Positions 25,537-37,500 of a stretch of DNA of 64,000 nucleotides are shown here, piece after piece. Both the position numbers and the translations under genes were made by a program. The notes under the pieces are model-generated. The model was not told the DNA's origin and searched no databases. It was given only the letters and a program-made list of their open reading frames with translations. The stretch comes from Mercurialis annua. Taxonomy: Eukaryota; Streptophyta; Magnoliopsida; Malpighiales; Euphorbiaceae. Where the stretch lies: positions 52,257,665-52,321,664 of the forward strand of contig NC_065570.1 in the NCBI RefSeq assembly GCF_937616625.2. The letters are read 5' to 3'. Position 1 is the stretch's first letter. The number at the start of each line of letters is the position of its first letter.

Positions 25537-28062
25537 TTCAACCCTAATCATTTAATGACGTGATGAATGTACTAAATGAATGTATCAATTATTTATTTAT
25601 CTTTCAATTAGTGAACATACTCAATGCTCAATGCAGTTTCCTAATCGTGGCATACAAAATGCATGATCGTGACATGTCTGGACACAATTACGTGATAAAA
25701 CATTTCCGTTAATTTAACAAGTTAACATTTGAAATAAATTTCCCTTCGAAACATTTACTAGACATTACACTCTGTGAGACGTGCATTCGTCCATCTTGAC
25801 ATATTTGCCCATCTCCATTATCCTAGTCCACCAATTTGAATCATCATTAATGAAATAAACCAATTCAACAACGAAACTAAAATGTTACCTAGCAACGAAT
25901 TCCATCTCGAATCAAATTGAAAATTTTCCAAGGAAAACAAAACAACACGGCTGCCTTCACGGCTCCACCATCAGTTTCGATATTTTACTGATCTACCTGA
26001 TGTAAACACCAGTGTATTGCTACACTAATCAAACTCGATTCACAGTTTCCACATCCTTTTCCAGAATGGCAAAAACCGAAAAATTATAATACTCTAAATT
26101 TCCACAACTGACCCGATTTTAGAAACGTCTAAACACTCGAAGCTTAACGTACGAGGCAAATACTTACAAGTAAAATTATATGGATAAATTCTTAAACAGG
26201 ATCTACTACTGATCCGAAGAGTCGCTCCTCAAATTCCTTAATACCCAATTTAATCACCTAAAATTTTCAGAGTTCAAACTATAGATTCGGCTAAGCCAAT
26301 TACAACATCTAAAGATAATCGCAGGATCTAAACAAAGGTTCGAATCGCACATTGGCACCAACGTCAAACTTAAGCCAATGAAAACTAGCAAGGATTACCC
26401 TCACGTGATACTCCACACAATGAGGCCAACGAGGACAAAAATTGATATGGTGTAACTTAATCAAACATGAGAGACATAATCGTTGAGCAGAAATATAGGT
26501 CAAGAATTGTTTCTCACACAAGCGAAAACCACAGAAACATCTCGCAATAAAACAATTACTCATTAGGATGGTTAAGCAATATAAATCTTAAAGGTTTGAG
26601 CATAGAACATCTTATGTGATCAACAAATTCCTATCGACATGGTAACAACTCAAACAACTCGGAAATGATCAAAATATTAAATCATATAATAACATGCTCA
26701 AAACGTCAAATCAGATCAAAATAAATAAAGATATTGATCGAAAGTACGCATCAAAACTCATCTCGAAGGATAAAATTTACAAAATAAATTTCAAGTTCAT
26801 GTCGAGCCCCACAGTTTTTTTTTAAATTATTTTCCAAAAAACCTCTTTACAACACAATGGTTAAAATTTGTTCCCAAATGCCTCAATTTAAAATCATCGA
26901 GTTAGCCGAGTGATTAAAACTTCCAAGCTTAACTCCAAATTTGAGTGACCTAAGTCAAACCCGCAATAACCATTTGTAAAAACATGTACAATACGTTTTC
27001 AAATCCGGAAAGTACGCATTTCAAATCAAATCTCAATATTTTCAAAATAAAATGCTCGACGTCACCCACATAACAACATCAGACTCATCACCCAAGTGAG
27101 AAAACAATTTTTCTTTAACAAACTTTTCAGAAACACAAACTTTAGTCAAAACTAGCAAACCGAGCACAAGACCAACAACACCCAAAGTGTTGACAAACCA
27201 AAATATGATCAAATTACAAAAGTATTATTAAATTGTCAAACGATATCGCCTTTTAACTATACAATTTGATTTAAAATCACATTTTGAAAACACCAAGTTA
27301 GACATAACATTTTAATTTTTAGAATACGGGATTTTCATTTTATTTCAAAAGAACCACCCTTTTTCAATCCTTAGTCAAATGTAAAAGTTTGAAATATAAG
27401 AATTTCATTTTTACTGGCGAGATACTGAAAATAATATTTTAGGGTGTCGTGTCCAGACTACCCTTTTGACTTTTTGCGTCAAAACACCAGTTGGGTAAAA
27501 ACAATCTTCCTAAGGTAATTTAAAACCAACACGTGGCCAACAACGTAATTCACAAATGTAAAAAGATTTTTTTTTTCAGCCGAAAATTATTTAAACTCAA
27601 AACAGTGTCAAATCCTAACAAATATCTTTTTTTTTTTAATTCAAGGCTCTCGGCCAAAACCAGAAGTACTCTCAAATAATTTAATGCCAACAACATCCTT
27701 AAAGTATAACAGCCAAAATATATCACCCAAGTGAAAAGCAACATCATCAAGATAACGCAATTAACATCATACCCAAGTATGACATAAAGAAAATTACCAA
27801 TAAAAGATTTCCTGAGAAATCAAAAGTAATTAAATCATCCAAGTGAAATAACATCAATAGAATAAAATAAAAGCATCAAATCAAAGCATAATTAATGACT
27901 GACTAGACGCAATTCTATCGGTGTAGGCAGAAAGTTTTAAAATCAAAAGATGACGTTTCAAAGACAAGACATGAAACCTAATTCTGCAGTAGTACCTATG
28001 ACTCAATAACAACTTAACAGAGTAAACACATGGCATGCAAAAGGCCTTGGTTTGAAAACAAA

Positions 28063-28074
28063 GCTCTGATACCA
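28063..28074 (-). other. Primer-binding site of LARD-2
   Basis: The minus strand reads TGGTATCAGAGC, four bases away from the right LTR, complementary to initiator-Met tRNA. Confidence 0.85.
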
Positions 28075-28078
28075 AGTT

Positions 28079-29651
28079 TGTCACGACCCATTTTCATGAA
28101 TCGCGACCGGCGCTAGGGTATGGGTAATGTAGTACCAAAACCCGTAGCTAGCCTTTCATTTAATACATAAACATATAAACCTGCAGAAAATCAATGCTCG
28201 GGGCAACCGAGACTTCAACCTAAATCTAGCAGTTATAATATTCATTAATTAATATAACATGCTTATCCACTTCTGAGTCTAAAAATAGGCATAACATAAA
28301 TAATCCGAAATAATTATATAACATGCCAGAGCAATATAACTAGTCAGACCAATCCGACAAACAACTGTAATAATAACAAAGACGTCTAGTCAACTACTGC
28401 GGTCTAAGAATAAAACAGTTTTACAGTTTATTAAAATAAAAGGAACCCCCGAGGAAAAGTAAATGCGGAGATCACCAGACTCTCTCAGATCATAACCCTG
28501 GGGAAAATTGGGAAAACAACGGGGTCAGATATACTGAGATGAGTTTATACCACTATCTACATTTATTAAGTGGAAAACCTTTAAAACCGTTTAAAACGTT
28601 TAAATACGATATTACGAATAATAGTTGGAACCCTAATCCACAATTCTAAATAATAAACATAATCCAACAGGTCTGGTCCCGAGAGCTGAGCTACACCGAG
28701 TTACCACTGACCACACTTATACCAGAGTCCCGAGAGCCGAGCTACACCGAGTTACTCTACTTGGTCCCGAGAGCTATGCTCACACCGAGTTACCACATTA
28801 CCATAATTACCTTTTCCAGATCTTTACCGGTGCGCACGCAGTCCTAATGATGCCCATTAGGTAGCATGTTCCAACTAAGAGCCATAATATAAAAACAGTT
28901 CGAAATATACGTACAGTAAATATATTTAATATTAAAATAACAATTTACTTAATAAAGCGGTAAATAGTAAGTACAAACTCACTGCTTGCTAATCCACGTG
29001 AATACCGGCAAGCAACTAATCCTGGTTCGCCTCTGGAGCACGAACAATAGACGGGTCTAGACAAATAAAATAATTATTAAAAACAGACCCTAACTCTAAA
29101 GAGTACTAGACACCACATAGGACTAGCACAATTAGCACGTCGGAAATAAACAAGCCAGAACACACAAAAATACCCATTAGGTAATAAAATCCAATTAATA
29201 TAAGTCTATTGAGTTCTCGCTTAAAAACCAATTTGTAAATATTATTTAATAATCTTTAAATAATAATTAATTTTCCAAATAGTGGGTTAGCCGAGTTATC
29301 ATTAACTACCAAGCTAACCTCACTTGTCGGGTGACCCAAGTCTAACCCTACTCAATGCGTTTATCATATACAAACCCGAGTTTATATTTATAACTTTTTT
29401 TGACAAAATAATAATCCATTTTAAAACAGAACTCAATATCTTCCGTTTCAAGTAACTCAAGTTACAACTAAAGACTTAACCAAATAAGTTTCGAAAACGT
29501 TTAAGGGCTAAATTGTAATTTAACCAAATTAACATTCAAATTAATATTCACGAAATAATAATTATCCGAGTAATTATAATTATAGTTTATAAAATAAATA
29601 TCGCTTCTGGATTATTATATTTAAATATAATTTAAATAAGAATCAATATAC

Positions 29652-29684
<33 letters not shown>

Positions 29685-29860
29685 GAAATAGAAATAATAA
29701 TAATAATAATAAATTAGTAACTATAACTACATGAAAAGATTGCCAACAATTTTAAACCTATGAATTTCCGCCAACTCTTATAATCCATGCAAAATGAAGA
29801 TTTAACTTCACAAATAAACCCAAATGGCCATGGAAATTAAGAAACCAAACCAAAACGAAA
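28079..29860 (-). repeat. Truncated 5' LTR of LARD-2
   Basis: Virtually identical to 20484-22262 and then stops: the matching 1326 bases of the left LTR (22263-23588) are missing. In element orientation the lost part is the start of the LTR, where U3 promoter sequence normally lies. Confidence 0.85.
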
Positions 29861-29940
29861 GGTCATGAATTTCCGCCAACTCTCAATTTGATTTCAATTT
29901 GCATATGTGACGCCTATGTGGCATGACAAATATTGAAAGG
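29861..29940. repeat. Junction filler and 65-bp flank duplication at the broken end of LARD-2
   Basis: 29861-29875 joins words found in the flank (GAAAGGTCATGA) and in the LTR (ATGAATTTCCGCCAACTCT). 29876-29940 is an exact copy of the 65 bases at 20419-20483 on the other side of the element. Retroelement integration alone gives a duplication of only about 5 bp. Confidence 0.75.
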
Positions 29941-30125
29941 TCATGACTTTTGTGAAACCAAATAATCCATTTTTGGCCAAAATCGACAAAATTGAAAGGT
30001 CATAACTTTTGTGAAACCAAATAATCAGTTTTTGGCCAAAATCGATAAAATTGAAAGGTCGGAACTTTTGTGAAACTTTTGTGAAAGGTTTGGCCTTTTT
30101 ACAACATTTGGCTTAACCAAAATAC
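29941..30125. mobile_element. Right arm of the inverted-repeat element split by LARD-2
   Basis: Contains three tandem versions of a roughly 65-base unit with AAAGGTCATGACTTTTGTG and TTTTTGGCCAAAATCGA. The outer part is the reverse complement of 20298-20411. Confidence 0.6.
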
Positions 30126-30161
30126 CTTTGGCGCCGTCTTTTTCAGCGAACTATCATTCTT

Positions 30162-30735
30162 TTGAAAAAAAAAACGGAGAGCGTCCTATCAAATGTCATA
30201 TCAGCAAAATACTTTAAAAATTTTAAACACCCAAAACCTGTGTACATAATTGGTGCAACTAAATCAGTGGTACATCTTCTATTTACTTGTCCATTTGTTC
30301 TAAAAAATTGGTTTGCTTTTCGTTTCGATTTGCACACACAAAAGTTACTATTCTTATTTTTTTACTTATTATGGCATTTTCTTACTATAACTTTACTTGA
30401 GCAGGATCCAACAATGGATTCTTTAAATTTATGTTGTTTTATTTGCTGGTTTATATGGAAGTGTTGGAACATATTACAGTTTGAAGGACAAGTTCAAAGT
30501 GAGTTGCAGGTATTACATGATGCTGTCAATGCTTATAACAAATTTGCAGGTATACCGAATCTCTATTTTTCACAATATCATGCTCACAATGTTTTACCTA
30601 CAAAGGGCTTATCAAAATGAATAATGATGCTGCAACCTCTCAACGATATCACTACAGATTTATAGCAATTGTAGCTAGAGATTATACTGAATTTGTTATT
30701 TGTCGTTTCCATGCACATTTTCGACATATTTGAGA
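30162..30735 (+). pseudogene. LINE retrotransposon 3' remnant: zf-RVT region and frameshifted RNase H
   Basis: The 152-codon frame at 30162-30620 contains VVHLLFTCPFVLKNWF and then CWFIWKCWNILQFEGQ. These match the zinc-binding region that follows reverse transcriptase in plant L1-type LINEs (H...CPF...W, then W-F-I-W-K-x-x-N-x-x-F-E). The frame stops at GLSK; about one base further the next frame gives NNDAATSQRYHY and FIAIVARD, the start of a LINE-type RNase H domain, which ends at 30733. The usual join would be a continuous K-I-N-x-D-A-A, so a frameshift separates them. The RT core and upstream domains are absent. It is an inactive fragment; a host gene is unlikely. Confidence 0.7.
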
Positions 30736-31047
30736 TATGGGAATTTTGGAGTTTTTGGCATTGAGAGAGTCGCTTTGATTCTTTCCACAAGCGCTCCCCC
30801 TCCCTAAAATATATATATAAAAAATTATAATGAAAGGTGACGCACTTCATTATTTAGCAAGTTATTCATTTGAAAAAGGCAGCGGATTTCGGGACTTTGG
30901 AAATTTGTTAAGTCAGAAATAGTTTGTACATTATTATGTTCGGCATAGGTTTAATAGTTTAGCACATGATTTAGCTTTTTCTGTCAAATGTATTTGTTTT
31001 CACAGCAAAATAAGTCCTTGTGTTTTTCAAATTTTCTAACCTATATA
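30736..31047. other. No gene seen
   Basis: Contains a short segment with CCACAAGCGCTCCCCCTCC (near 30787) that recurs beside the SINE-like copies at 49095 and 50985, followed by a TA-rich run. Nothing else recognised. Confidence 0.4.
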
Positions 31048-31385
31048 AGAGCATCTACACTAATGCCAGATTTATCTCACAATACTATAATTTAGCATTT
31101 AGCACAAAAAGTACATCTCAATTACACTTCTATTTCATATGTTAAATTTGACATATGCTAAAATTTATGCCAAATTTATTAGAAAGTTTAGCATATATCA
31201 AGTTCTATTATATCTAAATTATTTAGAAGTCTGATATCAATAATGATAACCAGTTATAAAATTACAAATTTAATATTTAATTTAGTATTTTACAGTGGTG
31301 TGAAATTCAATAATATGTGCTATATTTAATATTTATCTTATTTTGTGCTAAAATTAGCATAAAAATAAAATATGCAATGGAGATG
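31048..31385. mobile_element. MITE-like inverted repeat
   Basis: The left end reads GAGCATCTACACTAATGCC; the right end, reverse-complemented, reads ATACATCTCCATTGCAT. The arms are rich in TTAGCAT/ATGCTAA words. I could not settle a target duplication. Confidence 0.45.
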
Positions 31386-32100
31386 TATTGATTACTGTTT
31401 TTGAAAAAAAAGAGAAAACAATGCCATATAAATTGTATTTTTTAATTAAAAAAATATTTATATCTATATACTTTATCTTGATTATAGCAAAATTCAATAT
31501 TTTTCTTTTTATTTCTTATGAAATTGATGTGAAAAAATTAGTGATATTAATTTTATTTTGTAACAGTTTTATCCCTTATATTCATAATCATGGGCGGAAT
31601 TGGAGACCTTTCTCTACTGAAAATATGGTGAGTGTTGACCATCTCGTCTAACCAGAAGTTTTACCTCTTCATCAATGGAGAAGGGGCAAAAGTTGTTTTA
31701 ACTCGCTTTTAAACTTTAAAACGAAGATGGTGAAAATTTTGAATTTTTGAATAAAAGGTTTATTTTGACAATTTAAATATTATGAGCTTTTTAATAAATG
31801 GTTCATTTCAATCATCTAAATATTGTAAAATAATTATTTTAATTTTTAAAATTAATTAAAATTAATTAAATTTTAAATTAAATTAAAAGGTTCATTTCGG
31901 TCAACAATGGGCTCGTTGGTTTCTGATGATGAAGGTGGTGGCAGAAATTAGACGTTAATTTGGTTATTGTTATTTTAGGCTAAATTGGGGTTTAATTTGG
32001 GTTAATAGTTAATTAGAATTATAATTAAGATTTTAATTAGGGTTCTAATTTGAAATTTAATTGGAATTAAATAGAGTTAAGTATACTTAGTTAGGATTAA
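31386..32100. other. Gene-free AT-rich interval
   Basis: Includes a degenerate run of TTAATTAGGGTT / TTAATTTGGGTTAA words (31980-32095). An 87-aa frame at 31388 is hydrophobic low-complexity sequence with no recognisable family. Confidence 0.45.
32096..32100. repeat. Target site duplication of LARD-1 (left)
   Basis: ATTAA directly before the left LTR; the same five bases follow the right LTR at 41469-41473. Confidence 0.85.
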
Positions 32101-32988
32101 TGTCACGACCCAATTTATTGAGCCGAGACCGGCGCTAGGGAACGGGAGTGGTAGCTCCGGAACCCGTAGCAAGCCTAAAACCACTATAAATTTTTTTCGC
32201 GAATTATATAAAACATTTTTATAAAATCTTTTTAAACTTTATTATTATAAATACCAAAACATCTTTACTACTTTCTGAAAATCATCGCGAATCATTATTA
32301 TAGACTAGGGTCTTACCGAGCGACACCTCTTGTCCAGCTCTACCCTGTCTCTAATCATAATCGTAACCAATTCCACTTTATGGCAATTGGTTAAAGAAAT
32401 CAAACGGTTAAAATATGATCTTTATAAATAAATAATATATATATTTTAATCTCAAATCAGAGTTGCCCATTTAAATAAACCGTTTGAATATAAATCTTAC
32501 ATCTCATACAGACATCTACCGACTACTGCAGCTCTAGGAAGAAGACGTTCTTTAACGTGACCTTTCACTATTGTGGACTTCCAGAACAAGAAGGAGGAAG
32601 TCCGTCCTTCAAAATGCTTTAACCTGAAAGGAAGACTGTGAGGGGTCAGTATATGGGAATATACTGAGTGAGTTTATACATTTACTAATAAGTATCCATA
32701 TAAAACATAAAGCGTAAAACAATGCAATAGCGTTCAAACCTCGTGCAGCCAAGTATAGGATCCGATTGAAACCTTAATCCTCAAACATACTAATAATCAA
32801 TCGATCAACCCAATCATAAATATCAATCGCGAGTCCAACTCGCTGGTGGCCCAGCCACTAGATACGGGGACTTCCAGGCTACACCGTAGCCGAGTTCACT
32901 CTGCGTATCTAAATTATAACCCAATCGTAAATCTCATATTCATCATCAGCTCCCAGCTGAGTCATATCAAAACTGGTGATCACACAGT

Positions 32989-33007
32989 CCTATTGTCGCC
33001 CAATAGG
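32989..33007. other. Conserved LTR stem-loop (LARD-1)
   Basis: CCTATTG, loop TCGCC, CAATAGG, embedded in sequence shared with LARD-2 (CAGTCCTA before, TAGGTAGCA after). The second copy is at 39858-39876. Confidence 0.6.
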
Positions 33008-33532
33008 TAGCACGTTCCATCGGATCAATACCGGTTTCAAATCAAACATATGCGCAAATCATAAAAACGTTTCGCATATAAAACATGCAATTCCAATATA
33101 AAGCAATATAAAATAGTTGCTTTGATAAATACTTTAAAAGCAAATCGTATAAACTCACTGAAAACGCTTATCCAAAAATACGTCGGGGCTTTAGAAACAT
33201 CAAGCTTCCCGAGCTCCTGGTCCAGCTCCTTCTTGCCTCGCTCGATCTAAAACAATTTCAAAACATTTGACTCACATCAGAATCCTATTCTAAGATTGAC
33301 TCTAGACTCGAGACTCGACACATTGAACTCTTACTAATCGTCGTGCTTCTCACGCATATCCCATTAAACGATATCAAACTCGTTTACGGATCGCAAATTA
33401 CTTCCAATTCAATCTTCTTATAACCTCATTAGGTTAACTACTATTCGATTTCCGATTCAATACGCGTAATTAATTCAATCGAGGTACGAAGAGTCAGGGT
33501 GCGAGAATCGAAGGGTGCACGCCCGTGCAGGG

Positions 33533-33650
33533 AGGTACACGTTCGTGTACCTTGGTACACGTTCGTGTACCATATGATGGTACACGTTCGTGTACCTCAA
33601 GTACACGTTCGTGTACCACAGTACACGATCGTGTACAGTCGTGCACGATC
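33533..33650. repeat. GTACACG palindrome array, five units (3' LTR)
   Basis: Five copies of GTACACG-TT-CGTGTAC (the last has AT in the middle) with short spacers such as ATATGAT. A related TCGTGCACGA palindrome follows. The ORFs in both directions are by-products of the symmetric repeats. Confidence 0.85.
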
Positions 33651-34554
33651 CCCCGGAATCGATTTCCGGGGTTTCCGACCTGCTATATACGTAAAAACGC
33701 TCCAAACTCAGCCAAAACGCGTATTCTAAGCTCAAAACGCTATATATCAATCCTATACTCGATAAAACGATAAAATCGTTTCGTGGCCTAAAACTTTGAA
33801 TCGATATAACTTAAAATATATTCGTTTAAACGGTAAAACGTCAAGCTTACCGTGATTACCCGTCGAAATACGATCGTTTGGAGTTATGTAACGTCGGAAA
33901 TGGGCGAGAAACGAAGATCGAGCGACGGAACGGCGTTATCTCCATTTTCCTCTCGCTCTCTCTTTTTGATTCCACTGCTCCCATTTCTGGACAATCCTTC
34001 GTCTGGAAGGTTTCATATCTTTTGGCTAAATGTCACTTTTAGTCCTTAAACTCTTTAACTTAAACCAATTCTCTATTAAACTTTCTATTTTAACTTAACA
34101 ATTACTTATTTACTTTAACTCAATTACGTACGTATTATTTATACCTAAATAAATAATACGACTCCAAAATTATTATTTTCTATTAATAATCTTTTAATCG
34201 CTATTTTCTGGCTTAATTGGCTAATTTACACTTTAGCCCTTAAACTTTCAAAATTTACAATTTAGTCCTAAACACATCCGCGTCCAAATTTTAAAAGGTC
34301 TCCAATTGACCCGAAACGTTTATCACAAATACTATAAAATATTTCGCGGACCTTGGCGAACTAATTCTTATCTCGGGATTTATAATTTATTTTTTATTAA
34401 TTTTCTAACCCTTTTCCTTTAATCCCAATAATCCGTTCAATAAAAATTACTTTAAATTCCCGATATCATTAAATTAAATCCCTCTTGACTTAATTTATCA
34501 AAATTCACGACACGTGGCACGACTTAATTATTCTAAAATATTTGGGGTATTACA

Positions 34555-34571
34555 TTCACCCCCCCTTAAAA
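34555..34571 (-). other. Polypurine tract of LARD-1
   Basis: The minus strand reads TTTAAGGGGGGGTGAA immediately before the 3' LTR, again preceded by TTCGAGGACGAAT as in LARD-2. Confidence 0.75.
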
Positions 34572-37500
34572 TAAATTCGTCCTCGAATTTAAAACTTTTG
34601 CCACGTATCTAAGATAAACTAATACGAATATTTCTAACTCATATCTTCTTCTGCTGCTCATGTGTACTCTTCTTACGGGCTAGCTTCTTCTAGGAGCTCT
34701 TACCGTAGGTACCTTCTTTATCCGCAACTTTCATACTTGCATACTGATGCTCTTTACTGATTTTTCTTCATATGACAGGCTCTTTGGTCACTTCCGTCGC
34801 TTGCGGTTGAATTATTCGAGAAGGATTTGATACCTCTTTCTCGAAATCACTTGCCTTTAGCTGGCCATTCTAATGATCTGTTATTAGCAGAAATGTGTTC
34901 AAATGTTATGTCATCTGTTACATTGTACGCCTACTTCTTTTCCATATATTTGACGTCGTTTACATACGACTATCACTAATCTTTCTGGCGTACCGCGGTC
35001 GTTCTTTTACTGGAATTACTAAAAATCTTGTTCTTTATGCTCTTACTACTTTGCTTGTAGGTTCCGGCACTTAATCTCTTATGGATACTACAAATTGTCG
35101 TCCTCATAACCTCTCATGTTCTTTGAACTTCTGTGTTTTGTTGTTTCTTACGGCTTACTACCTACTTTTCTGTAGCAAGATTCCTTGCTTGCATTACTCG
35201 AATTACTTATCCACAGTAATCGTTTTACTAGTAGTTTTACTACTCTCAATCTTATGTTTGTTATTTTATTACCATCTATCTTCTTATGATACACAATTTC
35301 ACTCTAGTTGATCGTAGAGAGAAAATGATACTATGTCCTTGTTTCTTATCAACACTCTGCTTGGTTAGCTTATTGACTTCATGATCTTATATCATAAGTC
35401 AAATCTCTTTTGAATGTTTGTTTTTATCGTGCTGTTCGCATACGTTTTCTCAAACTTGTATCATCTAAATCCTTATTTCCTTTTCACACTTCATGATTTC
35501 TTAATCTCATGAAGTTGAGTGCACTCTTAGTATCACTTGATATATTTAACATATGCCTTCTCTAATGTATCTTATTTCTTGATCTTTCGATTCTATTCAC
35601 TTCTCTGGTTATTATTACTTTCTCTTCATTTGAGATTCTATTTCAAATTTCCAAATTCGTAAATTAGTTTTGTAGCTTATCCTTGTCAATAGTTACAAGC
35701 ATTCTTCATGCTTCTTTAATCTACCTCTCGAGGTATCGTTATTCTTCATATTCTTTCAACAGCTTTTTATCCTTATAACTTATTGTTTTCATTAGACATT
35801 CCTTATCTAATGACACTTAACGTTAATCCGATCCTAATCTTCACATTGCTATACTCTTATGTCGTTACTGATCTTGTAAATTCTTGAACATTCCTGGTTC
35901 GATCCTTCATTAGTTCTTTGGTTCTAAGAGGATACTAGACTTAACTAGTCAATCCTACTATCCAACTATCTATCATTTTTGATAGATACTTTGCCTCCCC
36001 TTCATTACACGTCCTCTATTAAAACCATTCACCTCACGTTGATTTATAAATCCATAGATAGCTTTATGCTTAAAATCGTAAAAATGATGTTTATAAACTT
36101 TTATAGTAACCTTTCGTTTCCTTCTTGTACTTTTCCTTGTACTCACACTCTATATAAATACTTATACTTACGATTCATTCTTATTGCAACCCATTACTTC
36201 TTTTCATATCTCTTAATTTCATCCATTAGTACTATCTCTCGTGTAATTTTCGTAATTCCTTCCACATACTCCTTTGTCGTTGTCCTCACATTCCACTTTT
36301 TGTTGTTATCTGTCCAATCATTAATGAAAATCTTAGACGTTACTTCCTCTAGATTACTTTAAGATCCAATGCTTCAATATTCAGTCATACTTATTGGATA
36401 CATTCAATACTGATGTTTGTCTTGTCAGTGAGGCTAATTTCAATCTCCTATTATCGCATTTTTTTAAAACTTCTTGATTCTTCGTGCAAAATCCATGTTG
36501 AATCTTATACTTGACCTTTGTAACACTTTTTGTATCTTTTCCTCATACTAGTCACTTGTTTATTTAATCACCTTGATTCGTCCCAGATGTCTCTTGAAAG
36601 TTGAAATACCAATCATTAACGTTTCACATATTGTTTCTTTTCGTTCTAAATACTTATAAATCGTTAATAATCTTTTGATCATACTCCAAAATGATCTATA
36701 TCATTATTAGCCATTCTAATCTAGATACAGTTAATATAACGCTTAATCTTGAAACTACATGATGTCAAACTCATCATTTCGTCTTTGGATACGATGTCCT
36801 CTTTTGTAATTAGCTAGTATACCTTGAACTTCAATCAATATCCTTGAATTACAACTTCACTCTCGACATTCTGCTCTTAACTGTTCATGTTCTTCTTCTT
36901 TTAACTTTTTCATTATATATATTTTTCTATCCACTTGCTCGTTTATATCCAATGGGAGGTATTCCTATAACCGTGTACTTAATCCATCATAACATTCCTC
37001 ATTCGTCATCATTTCTCGTATCAAACTTCAGGATCTGTTTGTCTTTATTGACTATATAGTTTTCTTTCTCTTTTACTCATTTCATAGCTTAACTCCCTTT
37101 TGTACATCGTTGTCTCGCTTTCTTCGTTTATCATAAAATCCTTGTCTAGGCATCTCTGTTCGTAACATATTACATATCCTAAGTGTTACTTACTTCGATC
37201 TATTCACCAGTCCTAAAATATGGAGCTCTTAATTCATATATGCCTAGTACCATCTTCATCATGAAACATGTGTCCTTCTTTCACATGCAGCGTTCATGTC
37301 TTCCTTTGAAAGTCATCATTATCAACATTGCATAGCTATCGTGCTATATTCTTTGCGCTTCATCCTTCTTACCCTCATCTCATGACGTCATTCTTTGTGT
37401 ACATGTCCTTATCCTTTAATTTGTGGGTCAGCATGTACAACCGCACAGCTTGCCACACAATTTCTAATTCCTTAACATAGTCACGCAATACGCAATCCAT

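Larger units (their letters stand above)
20484..29860 (-). mobile_element. LARD-2: non-autonomous LTR retrotransposon, minus orientation, 5' LTR truncated
   Basis: It has LTRs at 20484-23588 and 28079-29860, a primer site next to the right LTR and a polypurine tract next to the left LTR, so it reads right to left. The 4.5-kb internal region has no frame above about 85 codons and no gag, protease, RT or integrase motif, so the element must depend on enzymes supplied elsewhere. Over the 1.78 kb that both LTRs share I noticed one substitution and a one-unit AAT difference, so insertion was recent. The AAAGGTC-type flank and the broken right end are described separately. It belongs to a different but related family from LARD-1 (shared LTR start, stem-loop and internal motif). 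Confidence 0.85.
32101..34554 (-). repeat. 3' LTR of LARD-1
   Basis: TGTCACGACCC to GGGGTATTACA, 2454 bases. Contains the stem-loop at 32989-33007 and a five-unit palindrome array at 33533-33650. Confidence 0.9.

Noticed and set aside
20484..29860. A tandem duplication of host DNA as the cause of the repeat at 20484 and 28079
   Set aside because: Primer site, polypurine tract and TG...CA ends sit exactly where an LTR element needs them.
33533..33650. CRISPR-like look of regularly spaced palindromic repeats
   Set aside because: Spacers are only 2-7 bases and repeated (ATATGAT), the setting is an LTR in a plant genome, and no cas genes exist.
33475..34049. Frames in the LARD-1 LTRs (also 40344-40963), seen on both strands
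   Set aside because: Product of the symmetric GTACACG units; the length changes with array copy number and there is no family similarity.
35979..36362. 127-codon frame in LARD-1
   Set aside because: Hydrophobic low-complexity peptide on the strand opposite to the element's transcription, not kept in copy A.
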